Of a stretch of 64,000 nucleotides of DNA, positions 8,345 to 18,286 are shown in pieces. Under the pieces are notes generated by a model. It searched no databases and had not been told where the DNA came from. It worked only from the letters and a program-made list of their open reading frames with translations. A program made the translations under genes and the position numbers. Source of the stretch: Candidatus Tectimicrobiota bacterium (GTDB lineage Bacteria > Tectomicrobia > Entotheonellia > Entotheonellales > Entotheonellaceae); the NCBI GenBank assembly GCA_026005175.1, contig BPKO01000002.1:280501-344500 (forward strand), given 5' to 3'. Positions within the stretch are counted from its first letter, which is position 1; every line of letters starts with the position of its first letter.

Positions 8345-8367
8345 GCGGCGGCTGGCGCCACCGCCGC
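8345..8367 (+). terminator. Hairpin ending the A-type oxidase operon
   Basis: GCGGCGG (8345-8351) pairs with CCGCCGC (8361-8367), and the enclosed TGGCGCCA is itself self-complementary. A pyrimidine-rich stretch follows. It starts six bases after the subunit IV stop. Confidence 0.55.
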
Positions 8368-8404
8368 GCCTTTCCCTCTCGCCGCTTCCTTGCTATCTTC
8401 TTCC

Positions 8405-8437
8405 TGACAAAGTGTCGGCCCGCTGGACGAACTGTCG
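8405..8437 (+). promoter_or_regulatory. Tandem GACA-N3-TGTC dyads, activator sites for the USP sigma-54 promoter
   Basis: Two 13-base dyads lie here: TGACA-AAG-TGTCG (8405-8417) and GGACG-AAC-TGTCG (8425-8437). Their centres are 20 bp apart, two helical turns. A half-site GGACA is at 8454. They end 65 bases upstream of a sigma-54 promoter, the usual placement for NtrC-family enhancer sites. The same motif recurs at 11563-11596 and 23056-23088. Confidence 0.65.
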
Positions 8438-8502
8438 GGGGAGCCAGGAAAGGGGACAAAGGCCACGCCTGGGTTTGCAAGAGACCTGCCCGTGAGGAGG
8501 GC

Positions 8503-8518
8503 TGGCACGACTCTTGCG
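8503..8518 (+). promoter_or_regulatory. Sigma-54 promoter of the universal stress gene
   Basis: TGGCACGACTCTTGCG matches the consensus TGGCAC-R-N4-TTGC-W at every conserved position except the last. Transcription would start near 8529, 31 bases before the ATG at 8560. Confidence 0.8.
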
Positions 8519-8559
8519 AGAAGCAAGGGTACGTCGGCTCGCACGAGAAGGAGACCCCC

Positions 8560-8985
8560 ATGCCGCACTACTTGGTTGCCACCGACTTCAGTTCCCACGC
8601 CGATGAGGCCCTCACCACCGCGCTGGCGCTGGCGCAGCGGCTCGGTGCCCGCCTTACCCTGCTACACGTGATTGCCCGGCCGCCCCTGGGCGAAGCCAGC
8701 TGGCTGTCGTACCTGGCAGAAGTCGAAGCCGAGGCCAGAGAGGCGCTGGAACGCCGCCTGGCGCGGGTACGCGAAGCCGGGCTAGAGGGCGAGGCGGTGG
8801 TGGTGCACGGCATTCCCTGGCAAGAAATCGTGGCACAAGCACAAGCCCGCAAAGCCGACCTCGTCGTCGTGGGCACCCACGGCCGCAGCGGGTTGCTGCA
8901 CGCACTGCTGGGCAGCGTGGCGGAAAAAGTGGTGCGCCACGCCCCCTGTCCGGTCTTGGTGGTGCGCACCGCCGCGGCGGCGTAG
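8560..8985 (+). CDS. Universal stress protein (UspA family)
   Basis: 141-residue cytosolic UspA-domain protein. The start LVATDFSSHADEALTTAL and the nucleotide-binding segment GTHGRSGLLHALLGS (G-2x-G-9x-G-S) show an ATP-binding type USP. The ATG follows GAGAAGGAGA. It is the first gene behind a sigma-54 promoter with tandem activator sites, followed by a second USP, a kinase-like gene and a third USP on the same strand. USPs bind ATP and help cells survive starvation or low oxygen. Confidence 0.92.
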   Translation: MPHYLVATDFSSHADEALTTALALAQRLGARLTLLHVIARPPLGEASWLSYLAEVEAEAREALERRLARVREAGLEGEAVVVHGIPWQEIVAQAQARKADLVVVGTHGRSGLLHALLGSVAEKVVRHAPCPVLVVRTAAAA

Positions 8986-9030
8986 TGGCGGGATTTCCCC
9001 TGCAGCGACAGGGGCAGGCGGGAGGAAAGG

Positions 9031-9513
9031 ATGTACCGGCGGATCCTCGTGCCCCTGGACGGCTCGGCGCTGGCCGCCGGGGTGCTCGAGCATCTCCTCG
9101 CCTTGGCCCGGCGCTACCGGGCACAGCTCATTTTGCTTACGGTAGGCCCCCCGGCGGCGGGCGAAAGCCGCGCCGCGCGCGGCACGCACTGGCCGTCGAC
9201 GTTTGAGGCGGAAGCCTACCTGCTGCGCCTGCGCGACTGGGTGCGGGCGCAGGGCTTGGAAGCACGCGTGGTGGTACGCATTGGCGACCCGGCGGCCGAG
9301 ATCCTGGCCTGCGCCGAGCGCGAGGGGGCCGATCTTATCGTGATGGCTTCGCGCGGCGGTGGTGGCACCCCGTCTCCCTTTCTGGGCAGCGTGGCGGCAC
9401 GCGTGCTGCGCGCTGCCACCGTCCCTGTGCTGGTGCTCCGCGTGGCCGCCGCGCCGCCCCCTTCCCGCGGAGAAGGGCCTGCGGTGACTTTTCCTGCGCT
9501 GGCGCCGTCGTAA
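9031..9513 (+). CDS. Universal stress protein (UspA family), second copy
   Basis: 160 residues, starting YRRILVPLDGSALAAGVLEHLL. The C-terminal segment SRGGGGTPSPFLGS is a variant of the ATP-binding loop, and VPVLVLRV ends the fold. A 20-residue alanine/proline tail follows. GGAGGAAAGG precedes the ATG. It lies 45 bases after the first USP and 11 bases before the kinase-like gene, so the set is probably cotranscribed from the sigma-54 promoter at 8503. Confidence 0.9.
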   Translation: MYRRILVPLDGSALAAGVLEHLLALARRYRAQLILLTVGPPAAGESRAARGTHWPSTFEAEAYLLRLRDWVRAQGLEARVVVRIGDPAAEILACAEREGADLIVMASRGGGGTPSPFLGSVAARVLRAATVPVLVLRVAAAPPPSRGEGPAVTFPALAPS

Positions 9514-9524
9514 AGGAGACGCCG

Positions 9525-11090
9525 ATGCTTGACCCAGCCCTGCGCGCCGCCCTGGCCGATCCGGCCTTCTATCCCGAGCCCACGACGCGCGTGGAGGTGC
9601 GCGAGACGCACATCTCGCTGGTCTTTCTCACCGACCGCTATGCCTACAAGCTGAAAAAGCCCGTAGACCTCGGCTTCCTCGACTACTCGACTCTGGCCCG
9701 CCGGCGCTTTTACTGCCTGCAAGAGCTGCTGCTCAACCGGCGCTTGAGTCCTGACGTCTACCTGGCCGTGCTGCCCATTCGCCGCGGCCCGCAGGGCTAC
9801 GTCCTGGACGGCGAGGGGGCGCTGGTGGACTACGTCCTCAAAATGCGCCGCCTGCCCGACGAGCGCACGTTGCAGTCCCTACTACAGCGTGGGGAAGTGC
9901 CCCTGCCGGTGCTGGAGCGGCTGGCCCAGCAGCTGGCGGCGTTCCACCAAGCGCATCCGCTGCCCACCCCGGTGACGGGTTACGGCTCGCTGGCGCAGGT
10001 GCGCCACGACTGGGAGGAAAACTTTGCTCAGGCACAAACGGCCTGCCCGGCAGCGGTGCTCCCGCCGGCACAGGCACAGCAGATCCGCGAAGCGGTGCAG
10101 GACTTCCTGGCGCGGCGCGCCGGCTGGTTTGCGCAGCGCTGCGACGCCGGACGCATCCGCGACTGCCACGGCGACTTGCGGGCCGAGCACATTTACCTGC
10201 TTCCCGACGGGGAACTGCGCATTCTCGACTGCATCGAGTTCAACAAGCGCTTTCGCTACATCGATGTGGCCTCGGAAGTGGCTTTCTTGGCCATGGACCT
10301 CGAGCGCCTGGGCTTTGCCTCCCTGGCCCATGGCTTCGTGGCCGCCTACGCCCGCACTGCCCACGACGCTTCCCTCTACCGCCTGCTGGATTTCTACGTG
10401 TGCTATCGCGCTTACGTGCGCGGCAAAGTGGCCTGCCTGCGGCTGCGCGAGGCGCCGGGACAGGAAGAGGTGGCGCGCGACGCCGCGCGCTGCTTTGCCC
10501 TGGCCGCCCGCTACGCGGCGCGCTGCCGGCGGCCGCTGCTTCTCCTGACCAGCGGGCTGATCGGCAGCGGCAAGAGCACCCTGGCGGCAGGGCTGGCAGC
10601 CGCTCTTGACTTGCGGCGCTTTAGCTCTGACTGCCTGCGCAAGCAGCTGGCCGGACTGGCCCCCGAGACGCCGCAGCGCGTGGCGTACGGCACCGGCATT
10701 TACAGCGCCGAAGCCACGCGGCGCACCTACGAGCGCCTGGCCGAGCTGGCCGAGGCCGCCCTGCACCAGGGCGAGTCGGTGATCCTCGATGCCTCGTTTG
10801 CCAAGCGGGCCGAGCGCCAGCGCTGCCAGGCGCTGGCTGCCCGCCTGGGGGCAGAGTGCTTCGTGCTCGAGTGTCTGGCACCGCCAGAGGTGATCCGCCA
10901 GCGCCTGGCCGCGCGCCAGCACCAGCCCTCGGTGTCCGATGGCCGCTGGGAGCTCTTTGCCGCTTTCCAGCGCGACTACGAACCGGTCACCGAGTTCGAC
11001 CCCGCCCACCACCTGCGCATCGCCACCACCGGGGATGCCGAGCGCAGCCTTTACGAAGCCTTGGCCGCTATCCACGCAGGGAGGAGCTGA
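9525..11090 (+). CDS. Fused aminoglycoside-phosphotransferase-like and P-loop kinase-like protein
   Basis: 521 residues with two domains. Residues about 1-320 resemble the APH-like family (COG2187), with CHGDLRAEHIYL (catalytic loop) and ILDCIEFNKRFRYID (metal-binding DxD-like part). Residues about 335-521 form a small P-loop kinase (COG0645-like), with Walker A LIGSGKST and VILDASFAKRAER. The substrate is unknown. The fusion is common near universal stress genes in proteobacteria, and here it sits between USPs in one transcription unit. Confidence 0.85.
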   Translation: MLDPALRAALADPAFYPEPTTRVEVRETHISLVFLTDRYAYKLKKPVDLGFLDYSTLARRRFYCLQELLLNRRLSPDVYLAVLPIRRGPQGYVLDGEGALVDYVLKMRRLPDERTLQSLLQRGEVPLPVLERLAQQLAAFHQAHPLPTPVTGYGSLAQVRHDWEENFAQAQTACPAAVLPPAQAQQIREAVQDFLARRAGWFAQRCDAGRIRDCHGDLRAEHIYLLPDGELRILDCIEFNKRFRYIDVASEVAFLAMDLERLGFASLAHGFVAAYARTAHDASLYRLLDFYVCYRAYVRGKVACLRLREAPGQEEVARDAARCFALAARYAARCRRPLLLLTSGLIGSGKSTLAAGLAAALDLRRFSSDCLRKQLAGLAPETPQRVAYGTGIYSAEATRRTYERLAELAEAALHQGESVILDASFAKRAERQRCQALAARLGAECFVLECLAPPEVIRQRLAARQHQPSVSDGRWELFAAFQRDYEPVTEFDPAHHLRIATTGDAERSLYEALAAIHAGRS

Positions 11091-11091
11091 C

Positions 11092-11562
11092 GTGGCCACG
11101 ATTCGCCGCATCCTGGTTGCCATCGACTTTTCTGACCTCTCACCGGTGGTCATGGACTACGCCCGCACCCTGGCCACCGCTCTGCAGGCCCGCCTGCTGG
11201 TGGTGCACATCGTCTATGACTTGTCTTACTTTACGCCAACTTACGTGACCGATGCCCCGCTGCCCGAGCTGCAGCGCCGCCTGGAAGCCGAGGCCCACGA
11301 GCACCTCGAAGAACTCTGCCAGAGCGAACTCGGCGACGCCGTGCCCTACGAAGCCCTGGTGGTCACCGGACGCCCGGTGGCAGAAATCAACCGCCTGGTG
11401 CGCGAGCACGCCATCGACTGCCTGGTCATCGGCGCCCACAGCGCCGACAAGCCCGAGCACCAGCTCTTTGGCTGCACTGCCGAGCGCCTCTTCCACCAAA
11501 CCTACTGCCCTGTCTTCATGGTGCCCCCGCCGCGCGCCTCGGAAATCGTCACCCAGGGCTAA
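11092..11562 (+). CDS. Universal stress protein (UspA family), third copy
   Basis: 156 residues from a GTG start at 11092, two bases after the kinase stop, preceded by GGGAGGAG. RRILVAIDFSDLSPVV begins the fold. The nucleotide loop is GAHSADKPEHQLFG followed by CTAERLF, with the usual final Ser/Thr replaced by Cys, so ATP binding may be altered. It closes the stress-gene operon; the sites regulating gapdh follow directly. Confidence 0.9.
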   Translation: MATIRRILVAIDFSDLSPVVMDYARTLATALQARLLVVHIVYDLSYFTPTYVTDAPLPELQRRLEAEAHEHLEELCQSELGDAVPYEALVVTGRPVAEINRLVREHAIDCLVIGAHSADKPEHQLFGCTAERLFHQTYCPVFMVPPPRASEIVTQG

Positions 11563-11596
11563 GGACAAAATGCATCCTCCAGGTGACAAAATGTCA
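11563..11596 (+). promoter_or_regulatory. Tandem GACA-N3-TGTC dyads upstream of gapdh
   Basis: GGACA-AAA-TGCAT (11563-11575) and a perfect TGACA-AAA-TGTCA (11584-11596, flanked to GTGACA/TGTCAC) have centres 21 bp apart. They end 54 bases before a sigma-54 promoter, so they look like enhancer sites for an NtrC-family activator. Confidence 0.65.
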
Positions 11597-11649
11597 CTTT
11601 TGTGCGGCACCTGCGGCCGTTTGGTGCTATGTTCTTGGGAGGGGAAAGG

Positions 11650-11665
11650 CGGCACGCGCTTTGCT
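11650..11665 (+). promoter_or_regulatory. Sigma-54 promoter of gapdh
   Basis: CGGCACGCGCTTTGCT carries GGCACG and TTGCT with exact -24/-12 spacing. Transcription would start near 11676, 34 bases before the gapdh ATG. Confidence 0.75.
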
Positions 11666-11709
11666 CAGCAAAGGGGGAGGCAGTTCCGTTTCGCGAGAAG
11701 GAGAATCCC

Positions 11710-12712
<1,003 letters not shown>

Positions 12713-12735
12713 GCTGCCCTTGCTGAGGAGCGGGC

Positions 12736-14144
12736 ATGACGGAAGCCAAAGTCCTGGTGGTCGACGACGAAGTGGAGATGCTGACGCTGCTGCGCAGCTA
12801 CCTGAGCCGCGAGGGCTACGCGGTCAAAACCGCACCCAGCGCCGAAACGGCGCTGCAGCTTCTCGAAGAGCACGACTTCGACGTGGTGCTCACCGACTTG
12901 CGCATGCGCGGCATGAGCGGCCTGGAGCTGCTGCAGGAGATCCGGGCGGCGCGGCCCGAGACGCAGATCATCTTGATGACCGCCTTTGGCAGCATCGAGA
13001 CGGCCATCGAGGCGATCAAAGCCGGTGCCTACCACTTCGTCACCAAGCCGGTGAAGCTGCCCGAACTCGGGGTGCTGGTGCGCAAGGCGCTGAGCGACCG
13101 CGACTTGCACCGCGAGAACCGGCAGCTGCGGCAGGCGGTGGCCGAGCGCTACGCCTTTGGCCAGCTGCTGGGCAAAAGCGCCGTCATGCAGCGCCTTTTT
13201 GCCCAGCTCGAGCGCCTAGCGGCAACCAGCAGCACCGTCCTCATCCAGGGCGAAAGCGGGCACCGGCAAGGAGCTGGTAGCGCGGGCTTTGCACTACAAC
13301 GGCCCGCGCCAGCGCTACCCCCTTTGTCCCCGTCAACTGCGCTGCGCTGCCCGAGGGGTTGCTGGAAAGCGAGCTCTTTGGCCACACCAAGGGGGCTTTC
13401 ACCGGGGCACAGGTAGCGCGGCGGGGGCTGTTCCTGGAGGCTTCTAAGGGAACGCTGTTTCTCGACGAGATCGGCGAGATGCCTCTGGGCATGCAGGCCA
13501 AGCTGCTGCGCGCCCTGGAGCAAGGGCGCATCCGGCCGGTGGGCAGCGACCGCGAAGTGGAAATCGACGTGCGCGTCATTGCCGCCACCAACCAGGACCT
13601 GGAGGCGGCGGTGCGCCGCGGCACGTTTCGCGAGGACCTCTACTACCGCCTCAAGGTGCTGGTGGTGCGGGTGCCGCCGCTGCGCGAGCACCGCGAAGAC
13701 ATCGCCTTTTTGGCTGAGACCTTTCTGCAGCGCTACGTGGCGGCCAACCAGCTGCCGCCGCGGCGCTTCACGCACGCCGCCTTGCGCCGCCTGGAGCAGT
13801 ACGACTGGCCGGGCAACGTGCGGGAGCTGGCGCACGTCATCGAGCGCGCCGTGACCCTGAGCAATGGCGAGTGGATCGACGTGGCCGACCTGGGCCTGGA
13901 AGAAAGCCTCCCTGCCACGGCACCGGCCGCGGGGGGAGGGGAGGTCCCCTGGCCCGATCCCCGGCAGCTGCCTGCCGAGGCCTTTAACCTCGACAAGGTC
14001 ACGCAGCGCCTGGTCGTGGCCGCCCTGGAGCGCACCCGCGGCCACAAGGCCCGCGCCGCGGCGCTGCTGGGCGTTCACCCCCGCACCCTCACGCGCATGC
14101 TGCGGCGCTACGGGCTCTGCGCTCAAGAGGCAGCGGGCAGCTGA
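12736..14144 (+). CDS. NtrC-family sigma-54 activator, orphan response regulator (two one-base breaks)
   Basis: Residues 1-120 are a receiver domain with phospho-acceptor aspartate in [13 protein letters not shown] and the lysine in FVTKPVK. A sigma-54 AAA+ domain follows, with Walker A region GESGTGKE, the GAFTGA loop in [10 protein letters not shown] and a Walker B FLDEIGEM. The end is a Fis-type helix-turn-helix ([20 protein letters not shown]). An extra G near 13255-13259 and an extra C at 13318-13322 split the frame; corrected, it is 468 residues. It lies 23 bases after gapdh with no histidine kinase nearby. It is the best local candidate to bind the GACA-N3-TGTC sites. Confidence 0.92.
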
Positions 14145-14170
14145 GCCTGCCGCGAGCAAAGGAGAAAGCC

Positions 14171-14287
14171 ATGGCCAACGACCCCTCGTTTCGTCCCAAA
14201 GGGGCTTTGACGTTCATTCTCATCTACCTGGTGTTAATCACCCTTATCTGGATCAACGCCTACTTGCGCCTCTGGTTCAAGGGCTAA
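14171..14287 (+). CDS. Cytochrome c oxidase subunit IIa (ba3-type small subunit)
   Basis: 38-residue single-helix protein, MANDPSFRPKGALTF followed by ILIYLVLITLIWINAYLRLW. This matches subunit IIa of ba3-type oxidases, a lone membrane helix that substitutes for the missing first helix of subunit [15 protein letters not shown] precedes the ATG. It lies 26 bases after the regulator and directly before subunit II. Confidence 0.8.
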   Translation: MANDPSFRPKGALTFILIYLVLITLIWINAYLRLWFKG

Positions 14288-14290
14288 GCC

Positions 14291-14780
14291 ATGCGACGCG
14301 ATACCGTCCTATACCTTTACGAGCTGGCCTGGATCCTGCCCAGCTGTGGCCATCCCCGTGGGCATGCTGGCGGCGCTGCTGGTGACAGCCTTTGGGGCCC
14401 ACCTGGGCTTGCCCGGCGATGCCGGCCGCATTGACCCTACGCAGGTGGCCCAGACGCCGCCCTTCGACCGCCCCGGCGTGTTCGAAGTCGCCCCCGGGCG
14501 CTACGAGGTGGTGATGGTGGCCGGCATCTGGGTTTTTACGCCCAATGTCATTACTGTTCCCGAGGGATCCGAAGTGACCTTTATTGCCACCAGTCGCGAC
14601 GTGATTCACGGCTTCTTTTTGCCCCACGCCGACGTCAACGTTATGCTCTTGCCCGGCCGCGTTGCACGGGTTACGGCGCGCTTTCCTAAAGCCGGAGAAT
14701 ACCCCTTTGTCTGTCACGAGTACTGCGGCATTGCCCACCACACCATGGCGGGCAAAGTGATCGTCGTGCCACGGTCGTAA
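14291..14780 (+). CDS. cbaB: ba3-type cytochrome c oxidase subunit II (broken by one base)
   Basis: One membrane helix (about residues 14-37) anchors a periplasmic CuA domain. The ligand cluster CHEYCGIAHHTM and the histidine in DVIHGFFLPHADVN are intact. An extra C in the run at 14339-14341 shifts the frame after LAWILP; corrected, the protein is 162 residues, the expected short form for ba3 enzymes. It delivers electrons from cytochrome c to subunit I. Confidence 0.92.
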
Positions 14781-14801
14781 CCTGGCAAGGAGACACCGCC
14801 T

Positions 14802-16451
14802 ATGGCCCAGGCTGCTTTGCCTTCCCTGCGCTCCGAGCGCCGCCTGGGCGGCGCTTACCTGCTGGTGGCCCTGCTGGCCCTCTTTGTCGGCGTGGCCACC
14901 GGCCTTTTGCAGGCCCTCGACCATGCCGGCCTCAACCTCTACCCCCAGGTGCTGCCGCTGCTCAAGTCTTACTACCACGGGCTCAGCCTGCACGGGGTGA
15001 TGAACATCCTGGTGTGGACGACTTTTTTCATCTGTGGCTTTCTGCAGTATCTGGCGGCGCGCGCCTTTGCCCGTCCCTTAGTCTCCCCGGCCCTGGCGTG
15101 GTTCACGTTCTGGCTGATGACCGCCGGCCTGGTGCTGGCTGCTATTCCCTTGTTGGGCAACCACGCCACCGTGCTCTTTACGTTCTATCCCCCCATGCGC
15201 GCCCACTGGGCATTCTACGTGGGCCTGACCCTGGTGGTGGTCGGCACCTGGCTGGTCACTTGGCGGCTGGTGCTCACCTACCGCGCCTGGCGCCGCGAGC
15301 ACCCACAGACGCGCACGCCGCTGGCCGCTTTTATGGCCTTGGTGACATTTGTCATGTGGACGCTGGCCTCGCTGGGCCTGGCGGTCGAGATGCTGGTGCT
15401 GCTCATCCCCTGGTCTCTGGGGTGGCGCCAGGGCACTGACCCGCTGCTGGCGCGTACCCTCTTCTGGTTTACCGGCCACCCCATCGTCTACTTTTGGCTG
15501 CTGCCGACGTATATCTCCTGGTACACCCTGGTGCCGCGCCAAGCCGGCGGACAGCTCTTCAGCGACCCCATGGCCCGAGCTTCGTTCTTGCTCTTTTTGC
15601 TGCTTTCGACGCCGGTAGGCTTCCACCACCAGTATACCGACCCTGGCATCGAGCAGGGCTGGAAGCTGGTGCACGCCTTTTTTACCTTTGCCGTTTTCTT
15701 CCCCAGCCTGCTCACCTTCTTCAACGTCGTGGCCTCACTCGAAATCGGCGCCCGGCGCCGTGGCGGTCAGGGACTCTTTGCCTGGTTTCTCAAACTGCCC
15801 TGGGGTGATCCCTCGCTGGCCGCACAAGTGCTAGCTATGATCCTCTTCGCGTTTGGCGGCATCGGTGGCCTGGTGAATGCCTCGTACAGCCTGAACCTGG
15901 TGGTGCACAACACCACCTACGTGGTTGGCCACTTCCACCTCACGGTGGGCACGGCCGTCACCCTATCGTTTATGGGCATCACTTACTGGCTGGTGCCGGT
16001 GCTGCGCGGCCGTGACTTGTGGAGCCGGCGCCTGGCCCTGGTGCAGGTGTGGCTGTGGTTCGCGGGCATGACGGTGTTTTCCTTTGCCTTGCACGACCTG
16101 GGCTTGCAGGGCATGCCGCGACGCACCATGATCAGCCTGGCCACCTATGTGCAGGCGGCGTGGCGTCCCATGATGCTACTGGTGGGTATTGGCGGCACGG
16201 TGCTGTTTCTCAGTGCCCTCCTCTACTTTCTCAACCTGGTGCTGACCTGCCTGGCCTCGCCACGGCCGGCTCCCGAAGAGCCGGCGTTTGCCGAGGCGCT
16301 TTCGGGGCCAGAGGAGGCGCCGGCCATTCTCGACCGCTGGCGTCCCTGGCTGCTTGCCGCGGTGGTGTTCATTCTTATTGCCTACGGCCCCACCCTGGTG
16401 CACCTTTTCCGCACCACGCCGCTTACCGTGCCCGGCTGGCGCGTCTGGTAG
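14802..16451 (+). CDS. cbaA: ba3-type cytochrome c oxidase subunit I (B-type)
   Basis: 549 residues and about 13 membrane helices. FWFTGHPIVYFWLLP contains the CuB His and Tyr but lacks the D-channel Glu of A-type enzymes, and GFHHQYTDPG and VGHFHLTVG carry the CuB and haem ligands. These features mark a B-type (ba3) oxidase, a family with high oxygen affinity. It lies in a unit with gapdh and an NtrC-type regulator behind the sigma-54 promoter at 11650, so it may be used under stress or low oxygen. It ends six bases from the convergent riboflavin synthase gene. Confidence 0.95.
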   Translation: MAQAALPSLRSERRLGGAYLLVALLALFVGVATGLLQALDHAGLNLYPQVLPLLKSYYHGLSLHGVMNILVWTTFFICGFLQYLAARAFARPLVSPALAWFTFWLMTAGLVLAAIPLLGNHATVLFTFYPPMRAHWAFYVGLTLVVVGTWLVTWRLVLTYRAWRREHPQTRTPLAAFMALVTFVMWTLASLGLAVEMLVLLIPWSLGWRQGTDPLLARTLFWFTGHPIVYFWLLPTYISWYTLVPRQAGGQLFSDPMARASFLLFLLLSTPVGFHHQYTDPGIEQGWKLVHAFFTFAVFFPSLLTFFNVVASLEIGARRRGGQGLFAWFLKLPWGDPSLAAQVLAMILFAFGGIGGLVNASYSLNLVVHNTTYVVGHFHLTVGTAVTLSFMGITYWLVPVLRGRDLWSRRLALVQVWLWFAGMTVFSFALHDLGLQGMPRRTMISLATYVQAAWRPMMLLVGIGGTVLFLSALLYFLNLVLTCLASPRPAPEEPAFAEALSGPEEAPAILDRWRPWLLAAVVFILIAYGPTLVHLFRTTPLTVPGWRVW

Positions 16452-16457
16452 GCGGGG

Positions 16458-17066
16458 TTAGGCCTGGGGCGCGCCACTGCGGCTGGCGAGGAGCTTTTCG
16501 ACGTACTTGCCCAGGATGTCCACTTCCAGGTTCACCTGCCGGCCCGGGGTGTAGTGGCGCGCCACCGTCACGGCGCGGGTGTGGGGAATCAGCGACACGC
16601 GGAACCAGTCGGGGCCGGTGTCGACCACGGTGAGGCTCATGCCGTCGACGGCAATATAGCCCTTGGGCACAACGTACTTCATCAGCGCCGGCGGGACGCG
16701 GAAGGTCACCAGCACCCCGTCGCCGTCGGGCTGCGTGGCAACGATGTCGCCGGTGGCATCGACGTGCCCCTGCACGAAGTGGCCGCCCAGGCGGCCGGTG
16801 GCGGCCAGGGCGCGCTCGAGATTGACGGCATCGCCGACGCGCAGCTGCCCCAGAGTGGTCTTGCGCAAGGTCTCGGGGGCCAGCTCCACGGTAAAGCGCT
16901 GGGCATCGGCGCGCACCACGGTGAGGCAGACGCCGTTGACGGCAATGGAGTCGCCCACGCGCACGTCTTCCAGGACGCGCCGGGCGCCCAGGGTGAGCAC
17001 CACGCCGCCGGGGCGCTGCACCACCTCGAGGACGGTGCCCGTTTCTTCCACGATGCCGGTGAACAT
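16458..17066 (-). CDS. ribE: Riboflavin synthase, alpha chain
   Basis: 202 residues starting MFTGIVEETG, with the two repeated lumazine-binding barrels (first copy GDSIAVNGVCLTVV, second YIAVDGMSLTVV). It converts two 6,7-dimethyl-8-ribityllumazine molecules into riboflavin. GRLGGHFVQGHVD is the conserved central motif. The start after GAGGAGAAAAGGCC is preferred over an upstream in-frame codon. It is the last gene of a seven-gene minus-strand run starting with pncB; no other riboflavin gene is present. Confidence 0.95.
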   Translation of the reverse strand: MFTGIVEETGTVLEVVQRPGGVVLTLGARRVLEDVRVGDSIAVNGVCLTVVRADAQRFTVELAPETLRKTTLGQLRVGDAVNLERALAATGRLGGHFVQGHVDATGDIVATQPDGDGVLVTFRVPPALMKYVVPKGYIAVDGMSLTVVDTGPDWFRVSLIPHTRAVTVARHYTPGRQVNLEVDILGKYVEKLLASRSGAPQA

Positions 17067-17108
17067 GGCCTTTTCTCCTCTGCAGCGGATCGACCGCAAG
17101 TCCGCCCT

Positions 17109-18254
17109 TTACCAGGACACCCCAGGCAGCAAGGGGAGGAGGATCGAGACGGCGATGAGCACGATGATGATCCACTCGAGGATTTCCATGCGCCGGTTGG
17201 CGGCGCGGTCGGCCAGCTTCTGGTAAATGCTTTCTAAGGTTTGTAGCTTGCGCAGGATACTGGCGTCCCACTCCTCGAGGTGAAAGCGCTGCGAGGCCAG
17301 GCGGTAGACGCGCGCCAGGTACTGGTCGCCCAGCAGCTTGAGGGCGTTGTTGACGCCTTCGAAGAGCATGGCGCTGTCGACTTGCAGCTGGCCGATGCGC
17401 CGCAAGTCGGCGCCCGAAGCGCCCGGCAGCCACAGGCGGTGCCAGGAGCGGCGTGACAGCGTTTCGTAGGCCTGGTCGAGGGCCTCGTCGAGCTGGTCGT
17501 CGAGAAAGCGCAGCTCGAGCAGCTCGACGTTGGCAAACTCCAGCACGGCGCGCACGTCGTCCATGTCGCGGCCAATGAGCAGCGCGGCGTTCCAGTCGAT
17601 AACGGTGAGGTCGTCGAGGCCAAAGGAAAGGCGGCACGCCAGGGCGTCACGCACTTCCTGTGCCGACAGCTGCCGGTGCTCAAAGCGCAGCAGCTGGGCC
17701 AGGGCCTGGGCATGCGTGGTGTACAGCGCCGGGATGGGGCACGGCGTGCGAAAGGCCTCGATGTGGAAAACGGTGTAGTCCTCAACCATCTCGGCAATGG
17801 CAGGGCGGACCACGGCCGGGGCGATAAGGGCCAGGAGCTGCTCGACGCGCCGGCGCGCGTCCTCGAGCAGCTGCGGGTTGTCGTACAGCGCGTCGCTTAA
17901 GGCCAGCAGGCGTGCCAGCGGCCCCTCAAGGGGGAAAGTGTAGGTGAGTGACACGGCGCCAAAGTCGTAGAGCACCGCCTCCACCGTGGAGTTGCTGCGG
18001 TACTCCCCGAGGCAGAGTGGCTCGGTCTCCTGAACGATGCGCAGCGGTGCCGGATGGTAGGCAAAGTACTGCGGTGCGCGCCGCTTGTGGGCCAGCGTCG
18101 CCCGCTCGGTGGCCAGGGTGAGGTGCTGCTCGCAGGCCGCCAAATCGATGGCCAGGCCGATGTCATAAGCCAAGAAGACGTAACATGTCCCCTGCGCCAC
18201 GGCGAGGGACGTGGCCAACACCTCGAGGTGTGGGTGTGAGGCAGGCAGGTTCAT
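17109..18254 (-). CDS. RMD1/DUF155 family protein
   Basis: 381 residues. The centre has LYDFGAVSLTYTFPLEGP and the C-terminus has a coiled region (ILRKLQTLESIYQKLADRA) before one terminal membrane helix (ILEWIIIVLIAVSILLPLL), the layout of the RMD1/DUF155 family. The molecular role in bacteria is unknown; the fungal relatives are mitochondrial or sporulation-related. It lies between methionine adenosyltransferase and riboflavin synthase. CGGAG precedes the ATG. Confidence 0.8.
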   Translation of the reverse strand: MNLPASHPHLEVLATSLAVAQGTCYVFLAYDIGLAIDLAACEQHLTLATERATLAHKRRAPQYFAYHPAPLRIVQETEPLCLGEYRSNSTVEAVLYDFGAVSLTYTFPLEGPLARLLALSDALYDNPQLLEDARRRVEQLLALIAPAVVRPAIAEMVEDYTVFHIEAFRTPCPIPALYTTHAQALAQLLRFEHRQLSAQEVRDALACRLSFGLDDLTVIDWNAALLIGRDMDDVRAVLEFANVELLELRFLDDQLDEALDQAYETLSRRSWHRLWLPGASGADLRRIGQLQVDSAMLFEGVNNALKLLGDQYLARVYRLASQRFHLEEWDASILRKLQTLESIYQKLADRAANRRMEILEWIIIVLIAVSILLPLLPGVSW

Positions 18255-18286
18255 CGGACTCCGTTTGCTGCGCTAAGGACCGGTGG

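Noticed and set aside
11618-11641. Sigma-54-like TTGGTGC...TTGG upstream of gapdh
   Set aside because: The GG-to-GC spacing is wrong; the box at 11650-11665 fits exactly.
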